64,000 bases of DNA from positions 286 to 64,285 of the forward strand of contig NZ_AOLW01000046.1 in assembly GCF_000336615.1 (NCBI RefSeq). The letters are read 5' to 3'. Numbering within the stretch: the stretch's first letter is position 1; each line of letters opens with the position of its first letter. Position numbers and translations under genes: made by a program. The notes beneath the pieces are model-generated. The model did not search any database and was not told the DNA's origin. It saw only the letters and a program-made list of their open reading frames with translations. Positions 25,953-34,160 of the stretch are shown piece after piece. The stretch is from Haloarcula amylolytica JCM 13557 (GTDB lineage: Archaea > Halobacteriota > Halobacteria > Halobacteriales > Haloarculaceae).

Positions 25953-27119
25953 ATGACTCGAAGCGTCTGGCTCAAAGCCGACAGCGAGGTCGGCGATTGG
26001 GAGACACGGAAACGCCGGATAACCGCCGGTATCGAGGCCGGCGTCGACTGGGTACTGGTCGACGAGGAAGACGTCGACCGCGTCTCGGAACTCGGAGAAA
26101 TAAACATCGCCGCGTTCACCAACGGCGACGTCCACGTCATGGAGGCCGAGGCGGAGGACTCAGAGGCTGATGCGACCATCGTCGGCAAAGACGGTGAGGG
26201 CGACGGCACGGTCGACCTCCCGTCCGATTTCTCCGGCTCCGCGGACCTCTCGACGCTCCGGCAGAACGGGGCCGCCCCCGACGGCGGCTACGTCCGTATC
26301 TTCGACGAGGACTACGAGGCGTTCGCCGAAGCGGTCGCCGCCGAAGCCGACTTCACCATCGTCATCGGCGAGAACTGGCAGATCATTCCGCTCGAAAACC
26401 TCATCGCCCGCGTCGGCGAGGAGACGGACCTCATCGCCGGTGTCCGGACCGCTGAGGACGCACGAACGGCCTACGAGACGCTGGAAATCGGCGCTGACGG
26501 CGTCCTGCTGGACACCGACGACCTCGACGAAATCCGCAAGACGGTCGAGGTCCGCGACGAGATGGGGCGGGAATCGCTCGACCTGGAGTACGCCGAGGTC
26601 ACCGCCATCGAGCAGACCGGCTCGGCCGACCGCGTCTGCATCGACACGGGCAGCCTGATGGAACACGACGAGGGGATGCTCGTCGGCTCGATGGCTCGCG
26701 GCCTCTTTTTCGTCCACGCCGAGACGGCTGAATCCCCCTACGTCGCCAGCAGACCGTTCCGGGTCAACGCCGGCGCGGTCCACGCCTACGTCCGGACCCC
26801 CGACGGCGGCACGAAGTACCTCTCGGAACTCCAGTCCGGCGACGAGGTCCAGATCGTCGACGCAGACGGGCACACTCGTGAGGCCATCGTCGGCCGCGCG
26901 AAGATCGAGAAGCGTCCGATGTTCCGCGTGCAGGCCGAAACCGAGGACGGCGACCGCATCGAGACGCTGCTCCAGAACGCCGAGACCATCAAAGTCCACA
27001 CTCGGGACGGGCGAACCGCCGTCACGAACCTCGAACCCGGTGACGAAATCCTCATCTACCACGAGGACACGGCGACGCACTTCGGCGAGCGGATCGAAGA
27101 AAGTATCATCGAGAAGTAA
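25953..27119 (+). CDS. aroB': 3-dehydroquinate synthase, archaeal type II
   Basis: NAD-dependent oxidative deamination and cyclisation of ADH to 3-dehydroquinate, 388 aa from ATG 25953 (MTRSVWLKADSEVGDWETRK). Family signatures: ENWQIIPLENLIA near 142-154, GADGVLLDTDDL, GSMARGLFFVHAETAESPYV (about 247-266) and the C-terminal beta-rich domain (FRVNAGAVHAYV onward). Follows ADH synthase after a 186-nt gap and precedes the oppositely oriented aroD by about 0.5 kb, so three consecutive steps of the shikimate route are together. Confidence 0.93.
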   Translation: MTRSVWLKADSEVGDWETRKRRITAGIEAGVDWVLVDEEDVDRVSELGEINIAAFTNGDVHVMEAEAEDSEADATIVGKDGEGDGTVDLPSDFSGSADLSTLRQNGAAPDGGYVRIFDEDYEAFAEAVAAEADFTIVIGENWQIIPLENLIARVGEETDLIAGVRTAEDARTAYETLEIGADGVLLDTDDLDEIRKTVEVRDEMGRESLDLEYAEVTAIEQTGSADRVCIDTGSLMEHDEGMLVGSMARGLFFVHAETAESPYVASRPFRVNAGAVHAYVRTPDGGTKYLSELQSGDEVQIVDADGHTREAIVGRAKIEKRPMFRVQAETEDGDRIETLLQNAETIKVHTRDGRTAVTNLEPGDEILIYHEDTATHFGERIEESIIEK

Positions 27120-27155
27120 GCCGGCTTCGGCCCGGAACTGACCGCAAGTCGGAGG

Positions 27156-27572
27156 TTACTGCTGGTCCGCCTCGACCGGTTCCAGTTGCGTCGTACACCA
27201 GTGACAGAAGTCGATGTCCTCGTCGAGTTCCTTGCCGCAGTTCGGACACGTCATACCGGCTTCGACCTCCTGTGTCTGGTTCTCGTTGACCGCGACCCAG
27301 TAGGCGTCGACGACGTTGAGCGTCGTGATCACGACCGAACCGATTGTCACCTCGGTGGGTCTGGACTGATACGACGACGAGATAGCCTCCAGGCTCAGCT
27401 GGGTGACGGGGTCGATAGCGCCAGTCACGACAAACACTACCGACAGCATGAACAATCCCCCGAGCCACAGCAATCCCCGTCCCCACTTGCGGAGGTAGAA
27501 GTGTCCCAACCCAGGGAAGATGAACGCAAGCACCACGGCCAGTAACGGCCGCTTGCGTCCTGTGTCAGTCAT
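27156..27572 (-). CDS. Membrane protein with C-terminal zinc ribbon
   Basis: A 138-aa protein. The N-terminal half has three hydrophobic segments (about 10-22, 30-52, 78-92), starting LLAVVLAFIFPGLGHFYLRKWGRG, which resembles TM2/DUF5683-like membrane units. The C-terminus is a zinc ribbon, CPNCGKELDEDIDFCHWC (two CxxC knuckles, about 109-127). Such haloarchaeal proteins have no assigned function. It lies between DHQ synthase and aroD, transcribed like aroD. Confidence 0.8.
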   Translation of the reverse strand: MTDTGRKRPLLAVVLAFIFPGLGHFYLRKWGRGLLWLGGLFMLSVVFVVTGAIDPVTQLSLEAISSSYQSRPTEVTIGSVVITTLNVVDAYWVAVNENQTQEVEAGMTCPNCGKELDEDIDFCHWCTTQLEPVEADQQ

Positions 27573-27656
27573 ACTCCGCGAATCCGTCTCGCATACCCCT
27601 ATATCTTCCGAAGGATCACCGTCCGGAGGAAAACCCCGTGACCGGCGGCCACCGGT

Positions 27657-28346
27657 TCAGGCGTCGCTCTGTAGCTGTCCGACCAGCGTCCGGAGCGTCG
27701 CGAGGTCGTACTGCCCCGGCGCGGTCGCGTCAGCGGGGTCGACCGGTGCATAGCCGATGCGGGAGCCGTACAGCGGGGCGACGGCTCTGGAGTGGCGACC
27801 GGCCCTACCCATGCACATCGTGGCGACTTGCTCGCCTCCGGCGGCCATCTCGCGGGTCGCCCCGAGCATCGACAGTACGTCGTCCGGCGACTGGGCCGTA
27901 CTCGCCATCTTCCCCACGTCACCGCGAGCACAGGCTCGTTCGAGTCGACTCACGATGGCGTCGCGGTCGGGCGTCGACTCGAAGTTGTGCGTCGAGACGA
28001 CCACGGACGCGCCGCGGTCGCGGGCCACGTCGGCGACCCGGCCGGCGTCGTGGTCGCCGGCCCCCTCAAGCGCCGCGAGTTCGAGGTCGACGGCCGTCAC
28101 GGCGTCGTGTTCGAGCGCGGTTTCGAGCGCGTCGAGGCGGCCCGCGGTATCGGCTGCCTCGCCGCCCTCCCACGTCGCCCGGTTGGTGACGAGTATCGGC
28201 AGGTCGCCGTCGTAGGCGTCCAATTGTGCCAGCGGCTCGTCGGCGAAGTCCATCCGCAGTTCCAGCCCGTCGGCATCGGCGCGGGCGGCCGGCTCCACCC
28301 CGAGGTCGTCGGTGGCGGCGAGTAGGGTGAACGACTCGAAGTCCAT
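27657..28346 (-). CDS. aroD: 3-dehydroquinate dehydratase, type I
   Basis: Schiff-base dehydratase turning 3-dehydroquinate into 3-dehydroshikimate; cytosolic TIM barrel of 229 aa. Visible: GLELRMDFAD (about 27-36, substrate-binding EFR/ELR segment), the catalytic His120 in VVSTHNFESTP, the Schiff-base lysine K146 in GDVGKMAS, and MGRAGRHSRAVAPLYGS. ATG 28346 (MDFESFTLLA) is chosen over an upstream start that would add arginine-rich residues. Next gene upstream is the methylase, 36 nt away on the same strand. Confidence 0.92.
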   Translation of the reverse strand: MDFESFTLLAATDDLGVEPAARADADGLELRMDFADEPLAQLDAYDGDLPILVTNRATWEGGEAADTAGRLDALETALEHDAVTAVDLELAALEGAGDHDAGRVADVARDRGASVVVSTHNFESTPDRDAIVSRLERACARGDVGKMASTAQSPDDVLSMLGATREMAAGGEQVATMCMGRAGRHSRAVAPLYGSRIGYAPVDPADATAPGQYDLATLRTLVGQLQSDA

Positions 28347-28382
28347 ACGTCGGCTTCGTCGGAGCCGCACAAAAACCCGCGC

Positions 28383-29411
28383 TTACTCGACCGGCTCGTG
28401 GACGGCCCGGAAGCCGTCATCGGTCGCCGTGACGGAGTCGACCGCGTAGAACTGAATCCGTTGCTCCTGTTTCGTGTTGACGGCGAAGTCGTACTGTTCG
28501 GCCTCGTAGCCCGGCTCTTTCCCGTCGGCACGCCGTTGTTCCACCCACGAGCGGTGGTCGGCGAGGCGCTCCTGAGCGATGGTCCGAGAGCGTTCCGGGG
28601 CGGCCGCGACTCGGTCTTCGAGCGCCGACAGCAGGTCCGGGTCGCGGTCCACTCCGACCGAGTTCCGGCCGGCGACCATCGCCGCCAGCGTCGTCGTCCC
28701 GGTTCCAAGAAACGGGTCGAGTACGGTGTCGCCGTACACCGAGAACATCGAGATGAGCCGATAGGGCACCGTCAGCGGGAAGGCACCCGAACGGTCCCGG
28801 AGCCCGTCGTCGATGCCCTGTGTCTCGCCGGGGAGTTCCCAGAGGTCGGAGAACCACTCGTTGCGCTCCTCCCAGAAGTAGGCGCTCTCGTAGCGACGGT
28901 CCGCGCCCGGTTCGAGGCGGCGGCGCTCCCCGTTGCGGAACACGAGGATGTGCTCGTGTTCCAGGGTCGGATAGGCGTTCGGCGGCACCATCCCCGAACC
29001 CATGAACTTCGCGCCGCTGTTGGTCGGTTTGCGCCACAGGATATCGGGCAGCGCGCGCAGCCCGTGGTCCGTCAGCCGGTCGGTTATTTCGGCGTGGTTG
29101 GGGTAGGAGCGGAAGCCGTCTTCCAGGGACCGCGTCGCGTCCCCGACGTTGATGCAGGCGATGCCGCCGGGAACCAGCACGCGTTTCAGCTCTGCCCAGA
29201 CCGCATCGAGCACGTCGTGCATCAGTGTGAACGCTCGGTCACCGTCGCCGTGGTCCAGCGCCGCCCCGATGTCGGGGTCCAGGTCCGCGAAGATGTCGTC
29301 CCACATCTCGATCATCGGGTACGGCGGCGACGTGACCACCAGTTCGACGCTGTCGTCGGGACAGTCGAGCGTTCGGGCGTCACCGGTTCGAACCCGGTGT
29401 GTCGTCTCCAT
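28383..29411 (-). CDS. zim: Solitary DNA methyltransferase, probable CTAG methylase Zim
   Basis: AdoMet-dependent amino-methyltransferase (N4-cytosine/N6-adenine class), 342 aa. Motif IV is TSPPYP (about 28-32) near the N-terminus and motif I is DPFLGTGTTTLAAM (about 240-255), so the order is of the beta type. No restriction endonuclease is adjacent. The neighbourhood (trpCBA, ADH synthase, DHQ synthase II, aroD, then this gene, then TFB) agrees, as I remember it, with that of the conserved haloarchaeal Zim that modifies CTAG. The family is certain; CTAG specificity rests on synteny. Confidence 0.82.
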   Translation of the reverse strand: METTHRVRTGDARTLDCPDDSVELVVTSPPYPMIEMWDDIFADLDPDIGAALDHGDGDRAFTLMHDVLDAVWAELKRVLVPGGIACINVGDATRSLEDGFRSYPNHAEITDRLTDHGLRALPDILWRKPTNSGAKFMGSGMVPPNAYPTLEHEHILVFRNGERRRLEPGADRRYESAYFWEERNEWFSDLWELPGETQGIDDGLRDRSGAFPLTVPYRLISMFSVYGDTVLDPFLGTGTTTLAAMVAGRNSVGVDRDPDLLSALEDRVAAAPERSRTIAQERLADHRSWVEQRRADGKEPGYEAEQYDFAVNTKQEQRIQFYAVDSVTATDDGFRAVHEPVE

Positions 29412-29828
29412 ACCGGTCCCAGCAGATGAGACGACTCTAGTCTTGCGGTTATCGGTCGGGTGATTCGTTTTTGTGTGTCGCTCTGTGGCTGTCGTGTCTC
29501 GTCCCGCAGTGACAACTGTAGAGAACCAGAAAGCCCCGGCTGGCTGAACTCGGGGGCCTCGCTGCGCCCTTCACTCACTGCGTTCGTTCCAGTGCTTGCT
29601 TCGTCCACCGTCGTTCAGCCAGCCACCGGGAGACCGAAGGTCTCCCGAGCAGTCGGCGCACAGCGCCGACGACGCCCCTTTCAGTCCTACCCGTAGCCGG
29701 TTGGTCAATCTGGGTTGGGTGGGGCTTTCTGGTTGTTCGGACTTCGTTAGATGGCAATACACTCTCTCTGTACGACCACTGACAACAGAAGAACCGTTCC
29801 TCACAGCAACGCAGCGCGCGCCCAAACG
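29412..29828. other. 417-nt intergenic region holding a structured repeat
   Basis: Between the methylase start (minus strand) and the TFB stop. Most of it is the hairpin-rich unit at 29524-29734, described separately. The 110 nt next to the methylase should contain its promoter. Long open frames cross the region on both strands but are only a consequence of few stop codons in GC-rich DNA. Confidence 0.55.
29524..29734. repeat. 211-nt element with 14-nt terminal inverted repeats and nested hairpins
   Basis: Ends aaccagaaagcccc (29524-29537) and ggggctttctggtt (29721-29734) are a perfect 14-nt inverted repeat. Next inside is a perfect 12-nt pair, ggctggctgaac (29538-29549) with gttcagccagcc (29613-29624). 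Then come two tight hairpins: gggagacc-gaa-ggtctccc (29628-29646) and gtcggcgc-aca-gcgccgac (29652-29670). It carries no gene. It could be a non-autonomous mobile repeat (MITE) or a structured RNA. Confidence 0.75.
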
Positions 29829-30794
29829 TTACGCAACAGGCAGGTCCTGCTCGGCTTCCAGCAGTTCGTGGTAGCGGTTGCGGATGGTGACCTCGGAGAT
29901 ATCGGCGACCTCAGACACGGCGGCCTGGGTGGTCTTCTCGTTGGTCAGCAGGGCGGCCGCGTACACTGCGGCGGCGGCGAGGCCGACCGGGGACTTGCCG
30001 GAGTGGACGCCCTGCTCCTTGGCGTTCTGAAGGAGCTGGCGGGCGCGGTGCTCGGCCTCGTCGGACAGTTCCAGCGAGGAGGCAAACCGCGGGACGTAGC
30101 TTTCGGGGTCTGCGGGGCGAACCTCAAGCGAGAGTTCGCGGACGACATAGCGGTAGGTTCGGGCGATTTCGCTCTTTTCGACGCGGGAGACTTCCGTAAT
30201 CTCGTCGAGCGAGCGTGGGACGCCAGCCTGCCGAGCGGCGGCGTAGACGGAAGCCGTGGAGACACCTTCGATGGAGCGGCCGGGGAGCAGATCCTCGTCC
30301 AGCGCGCGGCGGTAGATGACGCTGGCCGTCTCGCGGACGTTTTCTGGCAGTCCGAGCGCGGAGGCCATACGGTCGATTTCACCGAGGGCCTGCTTGAGGT
30401 TGCGTTCCTTGGAGTCGCGAGTGCGGAACCGCTCGTTCCACTTGCGGAGACGCTGCATCTTCTGGCGCTGTTTGCCAGAGAGGGAGTTGCCGTAGGCGTC
30501 CTTGTCGCGCCAGTCGATGTTCGTCGAGAGGCCCTTGTCGTGCATCATGTTCGTCGTCGGTGCGCCGACGCGGGACTTCTCGTCTTTCTCGCTGGAGTCG
30601 AATGCGCGCCACTCGGGGCCGCGGTCGATTTCGTCGGACTCGACGACGAGGCCACAGTCCTCACAGACCGTTTCGCCGTGTTCGTCGTCGATGACGAGCG
30701 AGCCACTGCACTCCGGGCACGCAGTGCTCTCCGATTCCGTCGACTCAGTCGTCTGTTCCTCGTGCTGCTGTCGCGTCCGTGTGTGTTCACTCAT
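29829..30794 (-). CDS. tfb: Transcription initiation factor B (TFB)
   Basis: General factor that binds the BRE/TATA-TBP complex and recruits RNA polymerase; 321 aa. N-terminal zinc ribbon CPECSGSLV...CEDCGLV (Cys 26, 29, 44, 47), then the B-reader/linker (RGPEWRAFDSSEKDEKSRVGA), then two cyclin-like repeats (about 125-205 and 220-310; LPENVRETASVIYRRALDED and SPVGLAAAAVYAAALLTNEK) and a C-terminal HTH (VSEVADISEVTIRNRYHELL). Haloarchaea have several TFBs; which paralogue this is cannot be told here. An upstream ttttaatga at about 30878-30886 may be its TATA element, giving a leader of about 60 nt. Confidence 0.95.
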   Translation of the reverse strand: MSEHTRTRQQHEEQTTESTESESTACPECSGSLVIDDEHGETVCEDCGLVVESDEIDRGPEWRAFDSSEKDEKSRVGAPTTNMMHDKGLSTNIDWRDKDAYGNSLSGKQRQKMQRLRKWNERFRTRDSKERNLKQALGEIDRMASALGLPENVRETASVIYRRALDEDLLPGRSIEGVSTASVYAAARQAGVPRSLDEITEVSRVEKSEIARTYRYVVRELSLEVRPADPESYVPRFASSLELSDEAEHRARQLLQNAKEQGVHSGKSPVGLAAAAVYAAALLTNEKTTQAAVSEVADISEVTIRNRYHELLEAEQDLPVA

Positions 30795-31050
30795 TGGTTG
30801 CGAAGGCGGGTGCTCACCGGGTGGGAGACATCACAGAACCCGGAGGCAGTCGGTAACACTGTATTCGAACGAAAGTCATTAAAACATTCCGGTATTGTCA
30901 TGGAGACCACCGATACACGTCACGAAACCCACGTTTGTGCATCAGTCGCATGACCATTCATATAATCGCTGCCGGGTATTTTTGACTGATTTCCCACAAC
31001 CCGGTTATAATCGTATACAATCGGTAGAGTCGCCCCCTCGCTGTCACTGC

Positions 31051-31971
31051 CTACTGAAACGTCTCGACGACGCCGGGCATACACCCTTCACCAGGCTCGT
31101 AGTATGAATTGTGGTCCGCAACGGTTTCTGTTACATCGTGCTCGGTGTAGTTCTCGGGGGCGTCATCGGGACTCTGCACACCCGTTTCACCGACCGCTTC
31201 CGCCCACTCGGCAGCACTGAATGCAGTCCCCAGCACCGCGTCGTCGTCCTTGTGGAAGTTGTCGAAGGACGTGGTGGCGTACTCGATGGACTCGCCGTAT
31301 GCCTCGTCGACCTCAACGACGGATTCACCGATAGCGCCACCCAGTAACGTCACCGACTCGACTGCGTCTTCGTGTCCACGCTCGTGAAGCGACGCTACCG
31401 TTTCCACAGCCACCTTTGCGCCGAGCGAATGTCCGATTACCCGGACTGGAAGCCCACCGCTGTCGTTGTGGTCGGCAACCCACTGTGCGAGCTTCGGACC
31501 GTTCTGTTTGGCGATGGCGACACCCTCGTTCCAGCCGATGCCGTCGCCCTTATCGGCATCCCAGGTGAACCCCACGGTGAACTGGTCGTACTCGTTCTCT
31601 TCAAGCCCGATCTGACAGGTGTAGGCGGCGTTTCTGGCATCCGTCTCTCCGAGACTCCAGCCGTGGACGAAGATGACGAGTTCCGCATCGTCGCTGGCCC
31701 GGGTCGACTCCCAATCCCCCACTGTTTCGTACTCTGTCTCTGTATACTCGGACTTCAGTTCAGCGTCGTCAGTGAACTGATCACGCGTCGAAACGAGTGG
31801 GAACTCCGCTGGAGCTGTGTACTCTCCGTCATCACCGCCGAACTTGCCGCCCCGTACTGCGCCACTCGTACCGAGTGCTGCTACCGATGCCACAGCACCG
31901 GTCGAGGCCTTGAGGAAACTGCGTCGCGTTTGCCTGCCCAGTTCGCTCGATTGTATGCTACGTTGAAACAT
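31051..31971 (-). CDS. Tat-exported alpha/beta hydrolase (lipase-like)
   Basis: Secreted serine hydrolase, 306 aa. Tat signal QTRRSFLKASTGAVASVAAL at about 14-33. Alpha/beta-hydrolase marks: the oxyanion-side VIFVHGWSLG (about 98-107) and nucleophile elbow GHSLGAKV (Ser about 178). A DHNSYYEPG near the C-terminus could supply the catalytic His. Resembles haloarchaeal secreted lipases/esterases; substrate unproven. It has a long AT-rich upstream region, as expected for an independently regulated gene. Confidence 0.82.
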   Translation of the reverse strand: MFQRSIQSSELGRQTRRSFLKASTGAVASVAALGTSGAVRGGKFGGDDGEYTAPAEFPLVSTRDQFTDDAELKSEYTETEYETVGDWESTRASDDAELVIFVHGWSLGETDARNAAYTCQIGLEENEYDQFTVGFTWDADKGDGIGWNEGVAIAKQNGPKLAQWVADHNDSGGLPVRVIGHSLGAKVAVETVASLHERGHEDAVESVTLLGGAIGESVVEVDEAYGESIEYATTSFDNFHKDDDAVLGTAFSAAEWAEAVGETGVQSPDDAPENYTEHDVTETVADHNSYYEPGEGCMPGVVETFQ

Positions 31972-32274
31972 AGCAGAACTGCGTAGTTTTCCGTATTATA
32001 TAATATTAACTATTATAATTAACATTGTTAGTAAAAAGGCCCTTATTTATAATATTAGTAAACAAATACGCCGCTCTGGAGACTGGTAGCTATAGTAGCC
32101 ATTGAAAATCAATGTACACCTGATCGAACGACGGCAGTGCGATCAGTGTGGAAATCGTTTCAATTGGTACTCTAGAAGCGCAGTCTCAGTAGAGTGCTGT
32201 TGTACTGTCCCGAGTATTACCAGCGCAATCCCAGTAGCGACGGAGTGCTATTGCGGGGCGCGTCAGAACTGCGC
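31972..32274. other. 303-nt intergenic region with an AT-rich island
   Basis: About 31980-32070 is very AT-rich for this genome (tattatataatattaac and similar runs). It sits directly upstream of the secreted hydrolase on the minus strand, so it should hold its promoter and perhaps binding sites for architectural proteins. The rest (32100-32274) has average composition. A plus-strand frame here with many cysteines has no start signal and poor codon use; I do not call it. Confidence 0.5.
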
Positions 32275-34092
32275 TCAGTCGTTCGTTTCCGGTTCGATAG
32301 CGTCCGTCGACTGGGACTCCTCGACGGCCGTCGTCAGTGAGACGTTGAGCCAGGCCATCGACGCGACGCCGCCGATGATGGTGACGACGTTCTTGACCGC
32401 GTGGTCGACGATAGCGACGCCGATAGCCGCGGCGACGCCGACCGGCGTCAGGGACGCGACGATGACGGTGAACGCACCCTCGTAGAGGCCGACGCCGCCG
32501 GGCGTCAGCGGCAGGACCTTTGCGAGGTTCCCGACGCTGACCGCGAAGAAGCCAACGGCCACCAGCGACGGCGTCAGGCTGTAGCCGAAGGCCGCGAAGA
32601 CGATCAGGGCCGTTATCACGTCGAACGTCCAGATGAGGAGGCTTCCTATGCCGACACGGGTGAAGGCCGACCCGTCGGCGGCCACCGTCTGTACGTCGCC
32701 GACGAACCCTTCGATGACGCCGGCGACGTAGTCGGCGTAGGAGTCGCTGCTCAGCCGCCCGATGACCGCCCGGACGAAGTTCCGGTCGGTGCGGGCGCTC
32801 GCGACAATCGCCACCACCGCTCCGATCGCCGCGAGGCCGACGCCGCTGGCCACGGCCACGGCAGTTCGCCCGCTGCTGGCCGCGTCGCCGCCGACGGTAT
32901 CACCAGTCAGCGCGGTCAGCAACTGCTCGGCCGACCCGGTCACGGCTAACCCCATCATGACGACGCCGGCAAGCAGCGTGATCGTCAGCAGGTCGAACAC
33001 GCGCTCGACGGCCAGCGACGCGAACCCGGAGGGGTACGGAATCGAACGCCGGGCCTTGATGACGTACGCCCGAACCGCATCACCGGCCCGCGCCGGAAAC
33101 ACGAGGTTCCCGGTCTGGCTGATGAATACCGCGCCCGTCAAAAAGCCCCACCGCTCCCGGTACCCCATCGAGACGAGGATGTCCCGATAGCGGATACCGC
33201 GAAGCGGCCACGAGACGGCGTAGACGACGGCACTCAGCGCGACGACTTCCGGCGCTGCGCCCGCCATCTCTGCGAGCACGCGGTCGGGGTCGAGATACTG
33301 CGTCATCAACAGAAGTGCGACGACGACCAGCATCGTCCCCGCGCCGAGCGATACCTCGCGGGTAATCCGGGGACTAACCGACAGCTCCCAGAAGGTCCGG
33401 AGTATCTGGCTGCCCATCCCGAACACGTCCCGGACGATATCGACCTTCGAATCGCCCTTGGGTGTCCAGTCGACGGGGAACTCCTTCACTCGATAGCCGT
33501 TGCGCTGGGCCTTCACGAGCAGTTCCGTGTCCCAGAACCAGTGCTCGTCTTGGACAAGGGGCAACAGCGTCTCCAGTGCCTGCCGGTCGAAAGCCTTGAA
33601 CCCGCACTGGTGGTCCTTGAGGTCCGAGCGGAGGACCGTCCGAACGAGCGTGTTGTAGCCGAAGCTCGGAATCCCGCGCTTCGCGGGCCGGTCGGCTCGG
33701 TTTTCGGGCATCCAACGTGACCCCGTCGCCACGTCGTAGCCGTCGACGCGGACGGCGTTGACGAGCTCTTCGAGATGTGACATATCCGTCGCCAGGTCCG
33801 TATCGAAATACACCATCGTCTCGCCGTCGGCCCGCTCGAAGGCGTACGCTAACGCGCCGCCGCGGCCCAGACGTTCGTCGCTGTGGACGTGTCGGACCCG
33901 GCTGTCCTCGTTCGCGAGTCGCGTCGCGATTTCGGGCGTGCGGTCCGAGCAGCCGTCCTCCGCGACGATGACTTCGTACGCGTCTTCGGGGAGAAACGAG
34001 GCGAGCGTCTCGAGCGTTATCGATACCGTCTGCTCGATGGTGTCCGCCTCGTTGTAGGCAGGGAGAACGACGCTCACCTCGACCGCAGTCAT
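32275..34092 (-). CDS. Glycosyltransferase family 2 fused to a flippase-like (LPG synthase TM) membrane domain
   Basis: A 605-aa fusion. Residues about 1-235 are a GT2 domain of the dolichol-phosphate sugar synthase type: VSVVLPAYNEADTIEQTVS, VIVAEDGCSDRTPE, DTDLATD (about 95-101) and the QCGFKAF segment. Residues about 245-590 form about eight membrane helices of the lysylphosphatidylglycerol-synthase/AglD-tail type (LSAVVYAVSWPLRGIRY, NLVFPARAGDAVRAYV, LTPGGVGLYEGAFTVIVA). It resembles AglD, which adds the final mannose for N-glycosylation in Haloferax, by sharing this layout. The sugar is unknown. Confidence 0.87.
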   Translation of the reverse strand: MTAVEVSVVLPAYNEADTIEQTVSITLETLASFLPEDAYEVIVAEDGCSDRTPEIATRLANEDSRVRHVHSDERLGRGGALAYAFERADGETMVYFDTDLATDMSHLEELVNAVRVDGYDVATGSRWMPENRADRPAKRGIPSFGYNTLVRTVLRSDLKDHQCGFKAFDRQALETLLPLVQDEHWFWDTELLVKAQRNGYRVKEFPVDWTPKGDSKVDIVRDVFGMGSQILRTFWELSVSPRITREVSLGAGTMLVVVALLLMTQYLDPDRVLAEMAGAAPEVVALSAVVYAVSWPLRGIRYRDILVSMGYRERWGFLTGAVFISQTGNLVFPARAGDAVRAYVIKARRSIPYPSGFASLAVERVFDLLTITLLAGVVMMGLAVTGSAEQLLTALTGDTVGGDAASSGRTAVAVASGVGLAAIGAVVAIVASARTDRNFVRAVIGRLSSDSYADYVAGVIEGFVGDVQTVAADGSAFTRVGIGSLLIWTFDVITALIVFAAFGYSLTPSLVAVGFFAVSVGNLAKVLPLTPGGVGLYEGAFTVIVASLTPVGVAAAIGVAIVDHAVKNVVTIIGGVASMAWLNVSLTTAVEESQSTDAIEPETND

Positions 34093-34160
34093 ACGCTCTT
34101 GGTCATCTCCGGAGTGAAAAGTACTTTCCGCTCGATAGGCTGACGGAACCGAACCGGCCG

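Noticed and set aside
29412-29828. Open frames on both strands across the hairpin-rich intergenic repeat
   Set aside because: They arise from the low stop frequency of GC-rich DNA and change nature at the repeat ends; the palindromic structure explains the sequence better.
32102-32274. Cysteine-containing plus-strand frame between the secreted hydrolase and the glycosyltransferase
   Set aside because: Unusual codon use, neutral composition unlike haloarchaeal proteins, and it runs into the antisense of the glycosyltransferase gene.
33678-33700. Hairpin cccgc-gaagc-gcggg in the glycosyltransferase gene
   Set aside because: Only a 5-bp stem, no second hairpin, and the encoded residues (RPAKRGIPSFGYN) appear native to the family.
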